A DNA stretch of 64,000 bases from CAWUIO01 sp963922455 (GTDB lineage: Bacteria; Bacteroidota; Bacteroidia; Cytophagales; Microscillaceae): assembly GCA_963922455.1 (NCBI GenBank), contig CAWUIO010000019.1, positions 6,220 to 70,219 on the forward strand, in the 5' to 3' direction. Below the pieces are notes generated by a model. It was not told the DNA's origin and made no database searches. It saw nothing but the letters and a program-made list of their open reading frames with translations. The stretch's first letter is position 1; every line of letters starts with the position of its first letter. Both the position numbers and the translations under genes were made by a program. Positions 16,983 to 26,222 of the stretch are shown piece after piece.

Positions 16983-18272
16983 TTACTGGACCTTCAAGGC
17001 ATGCCCTAAGATCGTTTCTTCACGATCGGGTCCGGTAGAAATAAGAGTAATCGGGATTCCGGTTTGCTGCTCAATGAAGGCTACATAATTGGCCAAGGCC
17101 GGGGGTAAATCTGTAAAATCTTTAATGTTTTCGAGGCTCCCTTGCCAGCCTTCCAAGGTTTCATACATGGGTTTGGGAGGGTTTTGGCTAAGACAGTAAG
17201 GGAGTCTGTCGGTCATGGAGCCATCTTCCATTTGGTAGTGAGTACACACGTTGATTTCGGCAAAGTCATTCAGGACATCGGCCTTCATCATGAGCAGTTG
17301 GCTAACTCCATTGAGCATACACGCGTATTTTAGAGCCGGGAGATCTAACCAACCACAGCGTCTAGGCCTCCCCGTAGTAGCCCCAAACTCGTGTCCGACC
17401 TGGCGCAACTTTTCCCCTGTGTCATCCAAGAGCTCTGTGGGAAAAGGGCCACTCCCCACCCGCGTACAATAGGCTTTAAAAATACCATATACTTCTCCAA
17501 TGAGGCGTGGGGCAATACCCAAACCGGTCATAGCCCCGGCCACTACCGTATTGGAGCTCGTTACAAAGGGATAAGAACCAAAGTCAATATCTAAGAGCGA
17601 ACCCTGGGCTCCCTCGGCCAGAACGGCATGTCCTTGTTGGATGGTATCGTTGATAAGATACTCGGAGTCTATGAGATTTAGGGAGCTCAAAAACTTAGAA
17701 GCCTTGAGGAATTCTTGCTCGAGTTCTTCCAGCCCTGGAGTTTCGTAATCTAGGTTGGATAGTAATTTGAGGTGTTGCGCGGCTAAGTGCCGGTATTTTT
17801 GCTCAAAATTTTCGGAGAGCGTATCTCCCACCCGCAAGCCTACCCGGGCAATTTTGCTTTGATAAGTAGGCCCAATCCCTTTGAGGGTCGAGCCGATTTT
17901 CTTATCCCCTTTGAGCCTTTCGTAGGCGGCATCTAAGTATTTGTGGGTAGGTAGGATCAGGTGGGCCTTTTTGGAAATAAAAAGGTTTTTTTGAGGGTCA
18001 ATCGATAAGGAATGAAGCGACTCTACTTCTTTTTGGAAAATGATCGGGTCTATAACCAGACCGTTCCCGATAATATTTTTGATGTCTTCCCTGAAGATTC
18101 CGGAGGGAATTTGGTGGAGTACGTGTTTTATCCCGTCAAACTCAAGGGTATGCCCGGCATTGGGGCCTCCTTGGAAGCGAGCCACTACTTTATAATTGGG
18201 GGCCAGGAAATCCACAGCTTTTCCTTTTCCTTCATCGCCCCACTGCAAACCCAATAAAATATCCACATTCAT
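16983..18272 (-). CDS. purA: Adenylosuccinate synthase
   Basis: 429 residues. It has the GTP-binding start GLQWGDEGKGKAVDFL, the IMP-site segment GGPNAGHT, the GPTYQSKIARVGLR region, GAQGSLLDIDFGSYPFVTSS and the C-terminal GPDREETI. It converts IMP and aspartate to adenylosuccinate with GTP, the first committed step to AMP. It is followed at its 3' end by element copy c and preceded by the STAS/Fur/Rel genes on the same strand. Confidence 0.97.
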   Translation of the reverse strand: MNVDILLGLQWGDEGKGKAVDFLAPNYKVVARFQGGPNAGHTLEFDGIKHVLHQIPSGIFREDIKNIIGNGLVIDPIIFQKEVESLHSLSIDPQKNLFISKKAHLILPTHKYLDAAYERLKGDKKIGSTLKGIGPTYQSKIARVGLRVGDTLSENFEQKYRHLAAQHLKLLSNLDYETPGLEELEQEFLKASKFLSSLNLIDSEYLINDTIQQGHAVLAEGAQGSLLDIDFGSYPFVTSSNTVVAGAMTGLGIAPRLIGEVYGIFKAYCTRVGSGPFPTELLDDTGEKLRQVGHEFGATTGRPRRCGWLDLPALKYACMLNGVSQLLMMKADVLNDFAEINVCTHYQMEDGSMTDRLPYCLSQNPPKPMYETLEGWQGSLENIKDFTDLPPALANYVAFIEQQTGIPITLISTGPDREETILGHALKVQ

Positions 18273-18343
18273 GGCTGAAACGAATTTTGTTTGATGCTAA
18301 TAGCCGTACTTAAGAAATTTGAAAGGTGCCTGGAGTGATTGGT

Positions 18344-18691
18344 TTACTCTTGGATTTTATGAAAACCCATGGCACTTTCCCAGTCTGGCAAGATTGTAAA
18401 TAAAGCATCCAATTTTGTAATAATCAATAGAGAACGAATAGATTCGGAGAGATTAATTAAAACTAAATCCCCGTCTTGGTCTCGGAATTGTTTGTACATT
18501 CGGAGAAGGACCGAAATCCCTTGACTATTTAAAAATCGGAGCTTGGCCAAACAAACTACGCATTTATAGTCGGTTTTAGCTCCTTCTTTATCTAATTGTT
18601 CGAAAAATTCTTCTTCGATAGTGTCTTCTACTAGGTCACCGTTAAACTCAATGAGCAGCAGGGAATTCCGGATTTGGAATTGGTAATTCAT
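18344..18691 (-). CDS. STAS-domain protein (anti-sigma-factor antagonist type)
   Basis: 115 residues. It has the STAS fold pattern: N-terminal strands (YQFQIRNSLLLIEFNGDL), then VVCLAKLRFLNSQGISVLLRMYKQF, where the Ser before the helix is the phosphorylation position in SpoIIAA-like antagonists, and GDLVLINLSESIRSLLIITKLDALF. No partner kinase or sigma factor is adjacent. Its start codon overlaps the stop of the Fur-family gene (ATGA, 18688-18691), so the two are translationally coupled, which is an unusual pairing. Confidence 0.85.
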   Translation of the reverse strand: MNYQFQIRNSLLLIEFNGDLVEDTIEEEFFEQLDKEGAKTDYKCVVCLAKLRFLNSQGISVLLRMYKQFRDQDGDLVLINLSESIRSLLIITKLDALFTILPDWESAMGFHKIQE

Positions 18692-19179
18692 CGGCTACGG
18701 TTTTCACAGTTAGCATTCTGGCAATCCCCGTAAAAGATCAAGGAGTGGTGGACAATGTTGAATTTTAAGAGATCGCCAATCATATTCTGGATATTTTGGA
18801 TACGGGGGTCGCAAAATTCGATCACTTTATGACAATCGGTGCAAATCAAGTGATCGTGTTGTTTGTACCCGTACGCTTTCTCGTATTGGGCTAAGTTTTT
18901 ACCAAACTGATGTTTGATGACTAAGTCACAATCTACCAGTATGTCTAAGGTATTGTAAACCGTAGCCCGGCTCACGCGGTAGTTTTTATTTTTCATACTA
19001 ATGTAGAGCGATTCTACATCAAAGTGCCCCCCTCGGGTGTAGATCTCCTCCAGGATAGCAAAGCGTTCTGGGGTTTTTCGGAGTGATTTCCTTTCCAGAT
19101 AAGCGATGAAGATTTTTTTTACTTCCTCTAAGGTATTGGTTTCTGTTTCCATGCGTACATTAAATTTGGAGGTGGCCAC
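18688..19179 (-). CDS. Fur-family metalloregulator
   Basis: 163 residues. The winged-helix DNA-binding half has the recognition helix SRATVYNTLDILVDCDLV; the dimerisation half has the regulatory-site motif HDHLICTDCHKVIEF and a second Cys pair (GDCQNANC) expected to bind structural zinc. Whether it is Fur, Zur or PerR cannot be settled by eye. feoA-feoB in this window are natural targets if it is Fur. It overlaps the downstream STAS gene by 4 bp. A start at 19152 (Met10) is possible. Confidence 0.88.
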   Translation of the reverse strand: MATSKFNVRMETETNTLEEVKKIFIAYLERKSLRKTPERFAILEEIYTRGGHFDVESLYISMKNKNYRVSRATVYNTLDILVDCDLVIKHQFGKNLAQYEKAYGYKQHDHLICTDCHKVIEFCDPRIQNIQNMIGDLLKFNIVHHSLIFYGDCQNANCENRSR

Positions 19180-19251
19180 TGGTGGGAATGTACCTTGCCC
19201 ATCCCTAGGGGTCTTATTTGCGAGAGCCCAGACCTAAATATAAGGAATTTT

Positions 19252-21519
19252 TTACTCGGAGTCGACCCGGGAGATACTTTCTACCCCATCAATATCTCGA
19301 ATTTCGTCCAAGAGGGTCTGCAAATGCTGCTTGTTACGAACAAACAACTTAATTTTTCCCTCAAAAATTCCCTCATCGGTAATTCCGACATCGATGGCAC
19401 TGATGTTGACTTTCATGTCACCCGAAATAAATTGGGTCACATCGCGTACCAGTCCGATACGGTCATTTCCTACAATTTTGAGTTCTACTTGGAAAAATTG
19501 CTCTTTTTGGGATTTCCAGACTGCCTTGATAATGCGGTAGCCATATTGAGACATCAAACTTACCGAATTGGGACAGTCCGTCCGGTGAATTTTGATCCCG
19601 TCGTGGATCGTAATGAAGCCAAAAACGTCGTCGCCGGGCATGGGCTTGCAACAGGAAGCCAGGGTGTATTGTAGGGCAGACTCATCGCCAATCACCAAAG
19701 CCTCAGATTTAGGTACCTGTTGGAGTTTGTCCAGGTCAGGGCTTGGGGAAGGTTTGGGGAGTGCGTTTTCTTTATTTCGGTTGAACGTATGTTGCTTTTC
19801 CCGGCGATTTTTCCAATCTCTAAAATCATTGAGCCTTTTGGATTTGACATAGCCTTGCCCCACATCGTAAAACAAGTCGGAGAGATGTTTAATTTGAAGA
19901 AAACCCTTGAGTTGGTTCAGGTTTTCATCATTGTATTCAAACTTGTATTGCTTGAAGCGTTTTTGAACCACTTCCTTGCCAAGTAAGATGCTTTCTTTCC
20001 GTTCATAACGGATGTAGTCTTTGATCTTAGAGGAGGCTCGGGTGGTCACCACCAGTTTCAACCAATCGGCATTGGGCTTGGCCTGGGGGGAGGTTACAAT
20101 TTCAATTTGGTCTCCATTGCGCAGTTTATAGCTGAGGGGCACCATCTTTTGATTAACTTTGGCCCCAAGGCAGCTTAGCCCTATTTCTGTATGAATAGAA
20201 AAAGCAAAGTCTAAGACAGAAGAGCCATTGGGGAGGCTCTTCAAATCTCCTTTGGGGGTAAAGACAAATATTTCTTCTTGTAGAAAATTAGACCGAAAGG
20301 CATTGATAAACTCCGTTGCCGATAGGCTCTGGTCTTGCTCCCTTAATTCTCGGATGGTCCGTACCCAAGTATCCAGTCCAGACTCTGATTGGTCTTGGCG
20401 TTTGGACTTGCCTTTTTTCCGTTTTTCCTTGTATTTCCAGTGGGCAGCATAGCCCTTTTCGGCAATTTCGTCCATGCGTTCGGTACGAATTTGGACTTCA
20501 ACCCATTTTCCCTCGGGGCCCATGACTGTAGTATGCAAAGACTCATAGCCATTGGTTTTGGGAGTGCTGATCCAGTCACGTAAACGGTCCGGATTAGGCT
20601 TATAAAAATCGGTTACCAAGGAATATACCCGCCAACAGTCGGCTTTTTCGTGTTCTTCCGGGCTTTGTATAACAATACGGATAGCAAATAAATCATAGAT
20701 TTTCTCAAAGGGGACATTCTGCCTTTGCATCTTGTTCCAAATGGAATAAATAGACTTGGGGCGGCCAAAAACCCGGGCGTAAAAGCCGGCCCCGAAGAGG
20801 GCTTCATTTAGCGGCCCAATGAATTCGCTGATAAACTTATTGCGTTGGGCCTTGGTTTTATTCAACTTGTCGGCAATACCCCGGTAGATATCCCGCTGGG
20901 AGTATTTGAGGTATAAATCTTCCAACTCGGTTTTAATCTTGTACAAGCCGAGGCGGTGAGCTAAGGGAGCATAGATGAAAATGGTTTCGGAGGCGATTTT
21001 AAGCTGTTTGTCACGCTTCATACTGGCCAGGGTACGCATATTGTGCAAGCGGTCGGCCAGTTTGACCATGATCACCCGGACATCATCCGAAATGGTTAAG
21101 ATCATCCGGCGAAAGTTTTCGGCTTGTTCAGAAATCCCTAGCTTGACATCGTATTTACCGGAAACTTTTATTTTGGTAACCCCATCAACAATCTTGGCTA
21201 CTTTGGAGCCAAAGCGTTCCTGGATATCTTCTATGGTCCAAGACGTATCTTCTACTACATCGTGTAACAGGGCGGCGGCAACCGCAGTGGGCCCGAGGTT
21301 AATTTCTTCTACCACAATTTGGGCAACCGCAATGGGGTGTAAGATATAGGGCTCTCCGCTTTTACGGCGTACCCCAAAGTGTGCCTTGGCTGCCAAACGG
21401 AACGACTCCCGGATCATTTCTGAATCTCCGGGTCGTAAAATAGGGTCAATCGCCCGGCGAAGCTTGTAATACTGGTGAAGTATTTCTTTATGTTCCGCTA
21501 ATACTTTTAGGGTTTGCAT
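19252..21519 (-). CDS. Bifunctional (p)ppGpp synthetase/hydrolase
   Basis: 755 residues of Rel/SpoT layout: HD hydrolase domain with HDVVEDT and ADRLHNMRTL (residues ~85-190), synthetase domain with YDLFAIRIVI, ESLHTTVMGPEGKWVEVQIRT, then TGS (IFVFTPKGDLKSLPNGSSVLDFAF), a Cys-containing zinc-finger region (SCCKPMPGDDVFGFI) and a C-terminal ACT domain (RIGLVRDVTQFISGD). Both catalytic halves look intact, so it should make and degrade the stringent-response alarmone. Confidence 0.94.
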   Translation of the reverse strand: MQTLKVLAEHKEILHQYYKLRRAIDPILRPGDSEMIRESFRLAAKAHFGVRRKSGEPYILHPIAVAQIVVEEINLGPTAVAAALLHDVVEDTSWTIEDIQERFGSKVAKIVDGVTKIKVSGKYDVKLGISEQAENFRRMILTISDDVRVIMVKLADRLHNMRTLASMKRDKQLKIASETIFIYAPLAHRLGLYKIKTELEDLYLKYSQRDIYRGIADKLNKTKAQRNKFISEFIGPLNEALFGAGFYARVFGRPKSIYSIWNKMQRQNVPFEKIYDLFAIRIVIQSPEEHEKADCWRVYSLVTDFYKPNPDRLRDWISTPKTNGYESLHTTVMGPEGKWVEVQIRTERMDEIAEKGYAAHWKYKEKRKKGKSKRQDQSESGLDTWVRTIRELREQDQSLSATEFINAFRSNFLQEEIFVFTPKGDLKSLPNGSSVLDFAFSIHTEIGLSCLGAKVNQKMVPLSYKLRNGDQIEIVTSPQAKPNADWLKLVVTTRASSKIKDYIRYERKESILLGKEVVQKRFKQYKFEYNDENLNQLKGFLQIKHLSDLFYDVGQGYVKSKRLNDFRDWKNRREKQHTFNRNKENALPKPSPSPDLDKLQQVPKSEALVIGDESALQYTLASCCKPMPGDDVFGFITIHDGIKIHRTDCPNSVSLMSQYGYRIIKAVWKSQKEQFFQVELKIVGNDRIGLVRDVTQFISGDMKVNISAIDVGITDEGIFEGKIKLFVRNKQHLQTLLDEIRDIDGVESISRVDSE

Positions 21520-21672
21520 ACTTTAAGCAATTGATTAATTGGTTTTCAACCAACCTCCCATGTAGAAAGGTCGAGTATCCGCTACATACGCTCTCGCGTT
21601 TTGGTTCAATTTGTAACCGTTTCAATGAAAGCGATTAAAATCTTGGTGCTTAAATTTGTGAGTAAAAAATAC

Positions 21673-21702
21673 TTGTACTTATTAAAAAAGTTTCTAAATT
21701 TG
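21673..21702 (+). promoter_or_regulatory. Bacteroidota-type promoter of tRNA-Leu
   Basis: TTG at 21673-21675, a 19-nt spacer, then TAAATTTG at 21695-21702. This is an exact match to the Bacteroidota sigma-A consensus TTG-N19-TAnnTTTG. The tRNA begins 20 bp downstream. It supports the phylum assignment. Confidence 0.85.
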
Positions 21703-21721
21703 CACTCCAATTAAATGGCCT

Positions 21722-21803
21722 GCGGATATGGCGGAATTGGTAGACGCACTAGATTTAGGATCTAGCGCCGCGAGGCGTGGGGGTTCGACTCCCTCTATCC
21801 GCA
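21722..21803 (+). tRNA. tRNA-Leu (anticodon TAG)
   Basis: Acceptor arms GCGGATA (21722-21728) and TATCCGC (21796-21802) pair over 7 bp, with A73 as discriminator. The anticodon stem CTAGA/TCTAG encloses the loop TTTAGGA, giving anticodon TAG. The long variable arm (GCC-GCGA-GGC) is class II, as in tRNA-Leu, and the T-arm has GGTTCGA. CCA is not encoded (CTA follows). Confidence 0.97.
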
Positions 21804-21809
21804 CTAATT

Positions 21810-21835
21810 CCCTCAACTTCGGTTGAGGGATTTTT
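21810..21835 (+). terminator. Rho-independent terminator after tRNA-Leu
   Basis: A perfect 8-bp stem CCCTCAAC/GTTGAGGG with the extra-stable TTCG tetraloop (21810-21829), followed by A and five T. It ends the tRNA transcript 7 nt past the tRNA. Confidence 0.95.
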
Positions 21836-21874
21836 GTAGGTATTCTATCCACCATTGTTTAATCTGATACTGCC

Positions 21875-23251
21875 TTGAATATCGTTCTTGACCAACCCAG
21901 TCCTACCGACGCCTCAATTAAAATTACACTCTACGAGGAAGATTACCAACCTCAGGTTGAAAAAAAAATTAAGAGCTATAGCAAACAGATGAACCTGAAA
22001 GGGTTCCGCCCTGGGAAGGTTCCCCCGGCCATCGTTAAAAAAATGTATGGCAAAACCATTCTGGCCGAAGAAATTAATGCCGTTCTATCGGAGTCTATCC
22101 ATACATACGTCCAAGAAAACGACCTCAATGTAGTAGGTGATCCTATTCCGCAATTAAACGATGAAGAAGCAATTGATTGGGGAAACCAAAAGGAATACAC
22201 CTTCCAATATAAACTTGGGGTGGTGCCTCCCTTCGAAATAAACCCCAGTGATTTGCAAGTCACCCGTTACAAGGTAGATTATACAGACGACGAGTTGCAG
22301 GAATTGATAAAAGACCTTCGCCAAAGAAACGGGGAAACCAGCCCGGCCGAAAATTCGGAAGAAGGAGATTTCATGTTTGGCGATTTAAAGCCCCTGCTAA
22401 GTGAGGAGCCTAGTGAAGAAGAAGCCCAAACAGAAGAAGAAAATACGTTCCCGCTCAGTGTCCTCCTTCCTTACAACCAATTAAGCGATAGCGTAGCCAG
22501 TGAGTTTTTAGGAAAAAAGTTTGGAGATGTGGTCCAGTTTAATATCCAGGAATTATTTGCCAACGGGGCCCGGGGCATAAGCCTAGCTACGGGCTTGAGT
22601 GAAGAGGAGGCGGCGCAATTGCAAGGGGACTTTACCTTTACTTTTGAGCGCATTACCCGCACGGAGTTGGCCGAGATGAACGAAGATTTCTACCAGAAAG
22701 TATTGGGTGAAGAAGTAAAAGACCAAGAAGCCTTCCAAGAAAGGGTGCGGGAATTGGTAAAAGAAAATTTTGAACGGGATGCCGAGCAATATATGATGGC
22801 CCAAATCCGAAAATCTTTTGGCGATAAAGTGGAGATGGAATTGCCCGAAAGCTTTTTGAAAGAGTGGCTCCTACTGAGCAATGAAGGCGTAACGGCCGAG
22901 CAAATCGAAGAGGAATTTGACGGCTTTCGAGATAATCTCAAATGGAACCTGATCCAGCAAAAAGTGGTCAAAGAGCAATCTCTGGGAGCCACCAAAGAAG
23001 AAATTGAAGCCCGGGCCCGGGGCATGATTGCCTCCCAATTTGGTGGACAACTTCCGATGGGTCCCGAATTTGAAAGCCACATGGACTCCTTGGTAAAAAC
23101 CTTCCTAGAGGCCCAAGACGGACGTAATATGCAACACGTCGTGGGGCAAGTTCTAGATGATAAAGTTTTATTTTACCTACGTGAGCAAGTCGAGGTAGTG
23201 GAAGCTGAAACTACGCGCGATGAATTTGAAAAACTAATACAGCCCCAATAG
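21875..23251 (+). CDS. tig: Trigger factor (ribosome-bound chaperone/PPIase)
   Basis: 458 residues. The N-terminal ribosome-binding domain has the signature GFRPGKVP (residues ~44-51), followed by a substantially shortened/divergent middle region and a long helical chaperone C-terminus. An in-frame stop at 21860 leaves only the TTG at 21875 as a sensible start, giving MNIVLDQPSPTDASIKITLYEEDY, which fits family N-termini. It heads the run tig-clpP-clpX, the classic proteostasis order. Confidence 0.92.
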   Translation: MNIVLDQPSPTDASIKITLYEEDYQPQVEKKIKSYSKQMNLKGFRPGKVPPAIVKKMYGKTILAEEINAVLSESIHTYVQENDLNVVGDPIPQLNDEEAIDWGNQKEYTFQYKLGVVPPFEINPSDLQVTRYKVDYTDDELQELIKDLRQRNGETSPAENSEEGDFMFGDLKPLLSEEPSEEEAQTEEENTFPLSVLLPYNQLSDSVASEFLGKKFGDVVQFNIQELFANGARGISLATGLSEEEAAQLQGDFTFTFERITRTELAEMNEDFYQKVLGEEVKDQEAFQERVRELVKENFERDAEQYMMAQIRKSFGDKVEMELPESFLKEWLLLSNEGVTAEQIEEEFDGFRDNLKWNLIQQKVVKEQSLGATKEEIEARARGMIASQFGGQLPMGPEFESHMDSLVKTFLEAQDGRNMQHVVGQVLDDKVLFYLREQVEVVEAETTRDEFEKLIQPQ

Positions 23252-23322
23252 TGTTAAGGCTTAGACATTATGCGAGGTTTTGATTACCCGTATTTTGGTT
23301 TAAATTAGCTAAAAATATACTT

Positions 23323-24072
23323 ATGAAAGAGCATTCTAGATCAGGATCTTACAATAAATTCGCTTTTACGAGCCAAGCAAAGCCGGAAATCCGAAGTGAA
23401 TACTCAGCCCAAGACTTCCGGGATTTTGCCGTGAAACATCGAGGTATCTCGGGTAGTACGTTTGACGACTACGTTAAAGTGGTTGACCCGATTACCAACC
23501 TTACGCCCAATATCATTGAGGAGCGACGTATGAATGCCGTCGTGATGGATGTGTATTCTCGCTTGATGATGGACCGCATTATTTTCTTAGGTTACCCCAT
23601 CGATGATCAAGTAGCCAATATTGTGGTAGCCCAATTGCTCTATTTAGAATCTTTAGATTCCAAAAAAGACGTCTTGATTTACATCAATAGCCCAGGAGGG
23701 TCGGTATATGCCGGTTTAGGGGTTTACGATACGATGCAATACATCAAACCCGATGTGGTGACCATTTGTACTGGCTTGGCGGCTTCTATGGCGGCGGTAT
23801 TATTAGCAGGGGGTACTAAAGAAAAACGATCGGCTTTAAAACACGCGCGGATAATGATCCACCAACCCTTCGGTGGGGCGGGCGGACAAGCTTCGGACGT
23901 GGAAATTTCTGCCCAGCAAATTTTATCCGTTCGGAAAGAATTGTATGATATCCTGGCCCAACACAGTGGTAAAACCTACGAAGATATCGATCGGGATTCT
24001 GACCGTGACCACTGGCTCTCGGCCCAAGAAGCTCAAGAATATGGGCTTATTGACGAGGTCTTGTCTCGCTAG
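23323..24072 (+). CDS. clpP: ATP-dependent Clp protease proteolytic subunit
   Basis: 249 residues. Catalytic Ser155 (TGLAASMAAVLLAGG), His180 (RIMIHQPFGG) and the downstream Asp (DRDSDRDHWLSAQEA) are present. About 45 extra residues precede the usual start, rich in charged/polar residues; an internal Met near residue 69 would be too late, so the extension (possibly a propeptide) is probably real. It assembles into the 14-mer that degrades proteins fed by ClpX, encoded 75 bp downstream. Confidence 0.95.
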   Translation: MKEHSRSGSYNKFAFTSQAKPEIRSEYSAQDFRDFAVKHRGISGSTFDDYVKVVDPITNLTPNIIEERRMNAVVMDVYSRLMMDRIIFLGYPIDDQVANIVVAQLLYLESLDSKKDVLIYINSPGGSVYAGLGVYDTMQYIKPDVVTICTGLAASMAAVLLAGGTKEKRSALKHARIMIHQPFGGAGGQASDVEISAQQILSVRKELYDILAQHSGKTYEDIDRDSDRDHWLSAQEAQEYGLIDEVLSR

Positions 24073-24147
24073 TCTTTTTGGCAGAATACTAATAAGTTAT
24101 TATATTGCTTCCTATTCTTTCTCGTGAATAGGAAGCTGTTTGTATCT

Positions 24148-25374
24148 ATGGCACAACTCATCTGTTCTTTCTGCGGTAAAAAAAAGAATGAGGTACTGAT
24201 TATCGTATCTGGTTTGAACGGTCATATCTGTGACGAATGTATTTTCCAGGCCCACCAAATTGTCCTGGAAGAGATGAAAGTCAAATCGGATGGCCCCCCT
24301 CCGAAGTTTAACCTCATCAAACCCATAGAAATGAAAAAGCACCTCGACCGCTATGTCGTGGGGCAAGATGATGCCAAAAAAGTGCTTACCGTAGCCGTCT
24401 ACAATCATTACAAGCGCCTCATGCAACCCAAAGTGGGTTCCGAAGAGGTCACGATTGAAAAGTCTAACATTGTCATGGTAGGAGAGACAGGTACCGGTAA
24501 AACCTACCTGGCCAAAACCCTGGCCCGGATCTTACAAGTACCTTTCTGTATTGCCGATGCCACAGTACTCACCGAAGCAGGGTATGTGGGAGAAGATGTA
24601 GAAAATGTGCTCACCCATCTCCTACAAGCGGCCGACTATGACGTGGAATCGGCCGAACGGGGGATTGTATACATTGATGAAATCGATAAAATTGCCCGTA
24701 AGTCAGACAATCCTTCCATCACCCGGGATGTGAGTGGCGAAGGGGTGCAACAAGCCCTGCTCAAAATGTTGGAAGGGTCCCATGTGAATGTTCCCCCTCA
24801 AGGAGGCCGGAAACACCCCGAACAAAAACTAGTACAGATCAATACCGAAAATATCCTCTTTATCTGCGGAGGGGCTTTTGACGGAATCCAGCGCATGATC
24901 GCCCGGCGCCTAAAAAACCGTCCCGTAGGGTTTACCAATGCGCCCGATGCCGAAGAGCCCGACAATGACAATTTATTGCAATATGTCAATGCTCAAGACC
25001 TTAAGACTTTTGGCCTAATTCCCGAATTGGTAGGCCGCCTTCCGGTCTTGACCTATCTACAACCCCTCACCCGTGAAACCATTCGCCGTATTTTGGTGGA
25101 GCCCAAAAATGCCCTCATTCGTCAGTACAAAAAACTGATGGAATTGGAAGATATTGAATTGCATTTTGAAGAAGCGGCCCTCGATTACATCGTAGACAAA
25201 GCCTTTGAAACCCGCTTGGGAGCCCGCGGCCTACGCTCCATCTGTGAGGCCATTATGACCAATGCGATGTATGACCTCCCTTCCCAAAAAGATGTCAAAG
25301 AGTTTACCGTTACCCTGGATTATGCCCGCCAAAACTATGAACGCTCAAGGATGAGTATCCTCAAAGTGGCTTAA
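24148..25374 (+). CDS. clpX: Clp protease ATP-binding subunit ClpX
   Basis: About 408 residues from ATG 24148; a GTG eight codons earlier is less likely because MAQLICSFCGKKK gives the family N-terminus. It has the zinc-binding domain CSFCGKK...CDEC, Walker A GETGTGKT, Walker B IVYIDEIDKI, the pore loop GYVGEDVEN, sensor arginine region GVQQALLKMLEGS and RGLRSICE in the small domain. It unfolds substrates and delivers them to ClpP. Confidence 0.96.
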   Translation: MAQLICSFCGKKKNEVLIIVSGLNGHICDECIFQAHQIVLEEMKVKSDGPPPKFNLIKPIEMKKHLDRYVVGQDDAKKVLTVAVYNHYKRLMQPKVGSEEVTIEKSNIVMVGETGTGKTYLAKTLARILQVPFCIADATVLTEAGYVGEDVENVLTHLLQAADYDVESAERGIVYIDEIDKIARKSDNPSITRDVSGEGVQQALLKMLEGSHVNVPPQGGRKHPEQKLVQINTENILFICGGAFDGIQRMIARRLKNRPVGFTNAPDAEEPDNDNLLQYVNAQDLKTFGLIPELVGRLPVLTYLQPLTRETIRRILVEPKNALIRQYKKLMELEDIELHFEEAALDYIVDKAFETRLGARGLRSICEAIMTNAMYDLPSQKDVKEFTVTLDYARQNYERSRMSILKVA

Positions 25375-25579
25375 AAAGGCATAAAATCACGCACATTTCC
25401 CGAAGAAGGGAATTTTCTCTTTATTTTCAGGGATTTATCCTTATTTTTGGAATTGTTCCCAATGAAATACCTGGTTTTTTTGCCGCATAGCTTTCGTTTT
25501 GGCAAAGCCCACGTATTTGATGGGAGACCTATTCTCTGGTATATTCGGCATCCGAAACTAGAAAACAAAGAAGAGATTT

Positions 25580-25717
25580 GGGGCTCCCCCGCGCGATGCC
25601 CATGGGTAGATGTTTGTCCATGATTGCCGGCGCGGGTCGGGCTACCCAGGCAAGCCCGAGCCTGCCCCGCGCATGGCCCTTTCGGTCTCGGCCGCAAGCG
25701 GTGGGTATCCCTAAGCC
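25580..25717 (-). repeat. Three-helix element copy d (class II)
   Basis: 138 bp read from 25717 on the minus strand. Left outer arm GGCTT; the right arm reads GAGCC, so one outer pair is lost. The inner arm pairs GGG-A-TACCCA with TGGGTA-G-CCC; compared with copy b one pair has changed from C-G to T-A on both sides. The third stem CCCGCGC (25588-25594) pairs with GCGCGGG (25630-25636), closing a 35-nt loop. Confidence 0.85.
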
Positions 25718-26036
25718 GAAGAAGAAGAGAAAAAAGAGAGTAGAGATAAGAAATTCTTTTGGTGTGCCTAGTCCTAGCATCTTGCTAAGTAAGCTAGCTC
25801 TAGGTGGCCAGTTTACTGAGGGCATCGGGAGTATCGTAGGAGAAACTCTAAGGAAATAGGTAGCCAGGAATTATCCAGATTCTCGGCTTTGGATAGGCAA
25901 AAGTAGTTTACCTACCTGAGCGGCTGCTAGTTGAGTATTTCGGTAAGATAGGGTATACATACCTGAGATTGGAAAACTGGGATTGTCACCTTTAAAGCAA
26001 GCTAGTCCCGGTTCTCGCCTCTCGGTTCCCGCTTTT

Positions 26037-26166
26037 GGCTGAGGGATAGAGCGGCCTGTTTGAGCCCGCCGCTGCCTGCGGGCTGGCCGGCGAGTAGCGA
26101 AAGCCCGACCCCGGCCTGGTAGAGAAGGACAAAAGGGGATATATTGGAGTAGCCGGGGGCAGCCCC
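26037..26166 (+). repeat. Three-helix element copy e (class I)
   Basis: 130 bp with outer arms GGCTG/CAGCC (the G-C version), inner arm GGGATAGAGCGGC with GAGTAGCGAAAGCCC, and third stem CCCCGGC (26109-26115) with GCCGGGG (26152-26158), closing a 36-nt loop. It ends 57 bp before the methyltransferase gene. Confidence 0.9.
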
Positions 26167-26222
26167 CGTATTAAATAGCCTAAGGAGCAATTGGGATTCA
26201 TTGATCATTCAATATAGGTGCC

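Larger units (their letters stand above)
25375..26222. other. 848 bp gene-poor region holding two three-helix elements
   Basis: Between clpX and the methyltransferase. It contains element copies d (class II, minus) and e (class I, plus) with their 5' ends facing each other across 319 bp of unique, partly purine-rich DNA (25718-26036). A 25462 ATG opens a ~54-codon frame that runs into copy d; I do not recognise it and consider it doubtful. Longer frames through the elements are artefacts of their G+C-rich repeats. Confidence 0.6.

Noticed and set aside
25578..25859. 93-codon plus-strand frame through copy d
   Set aside because: Two thirds is element sequence and the rest is purine-rich low complexity, with no protein features.
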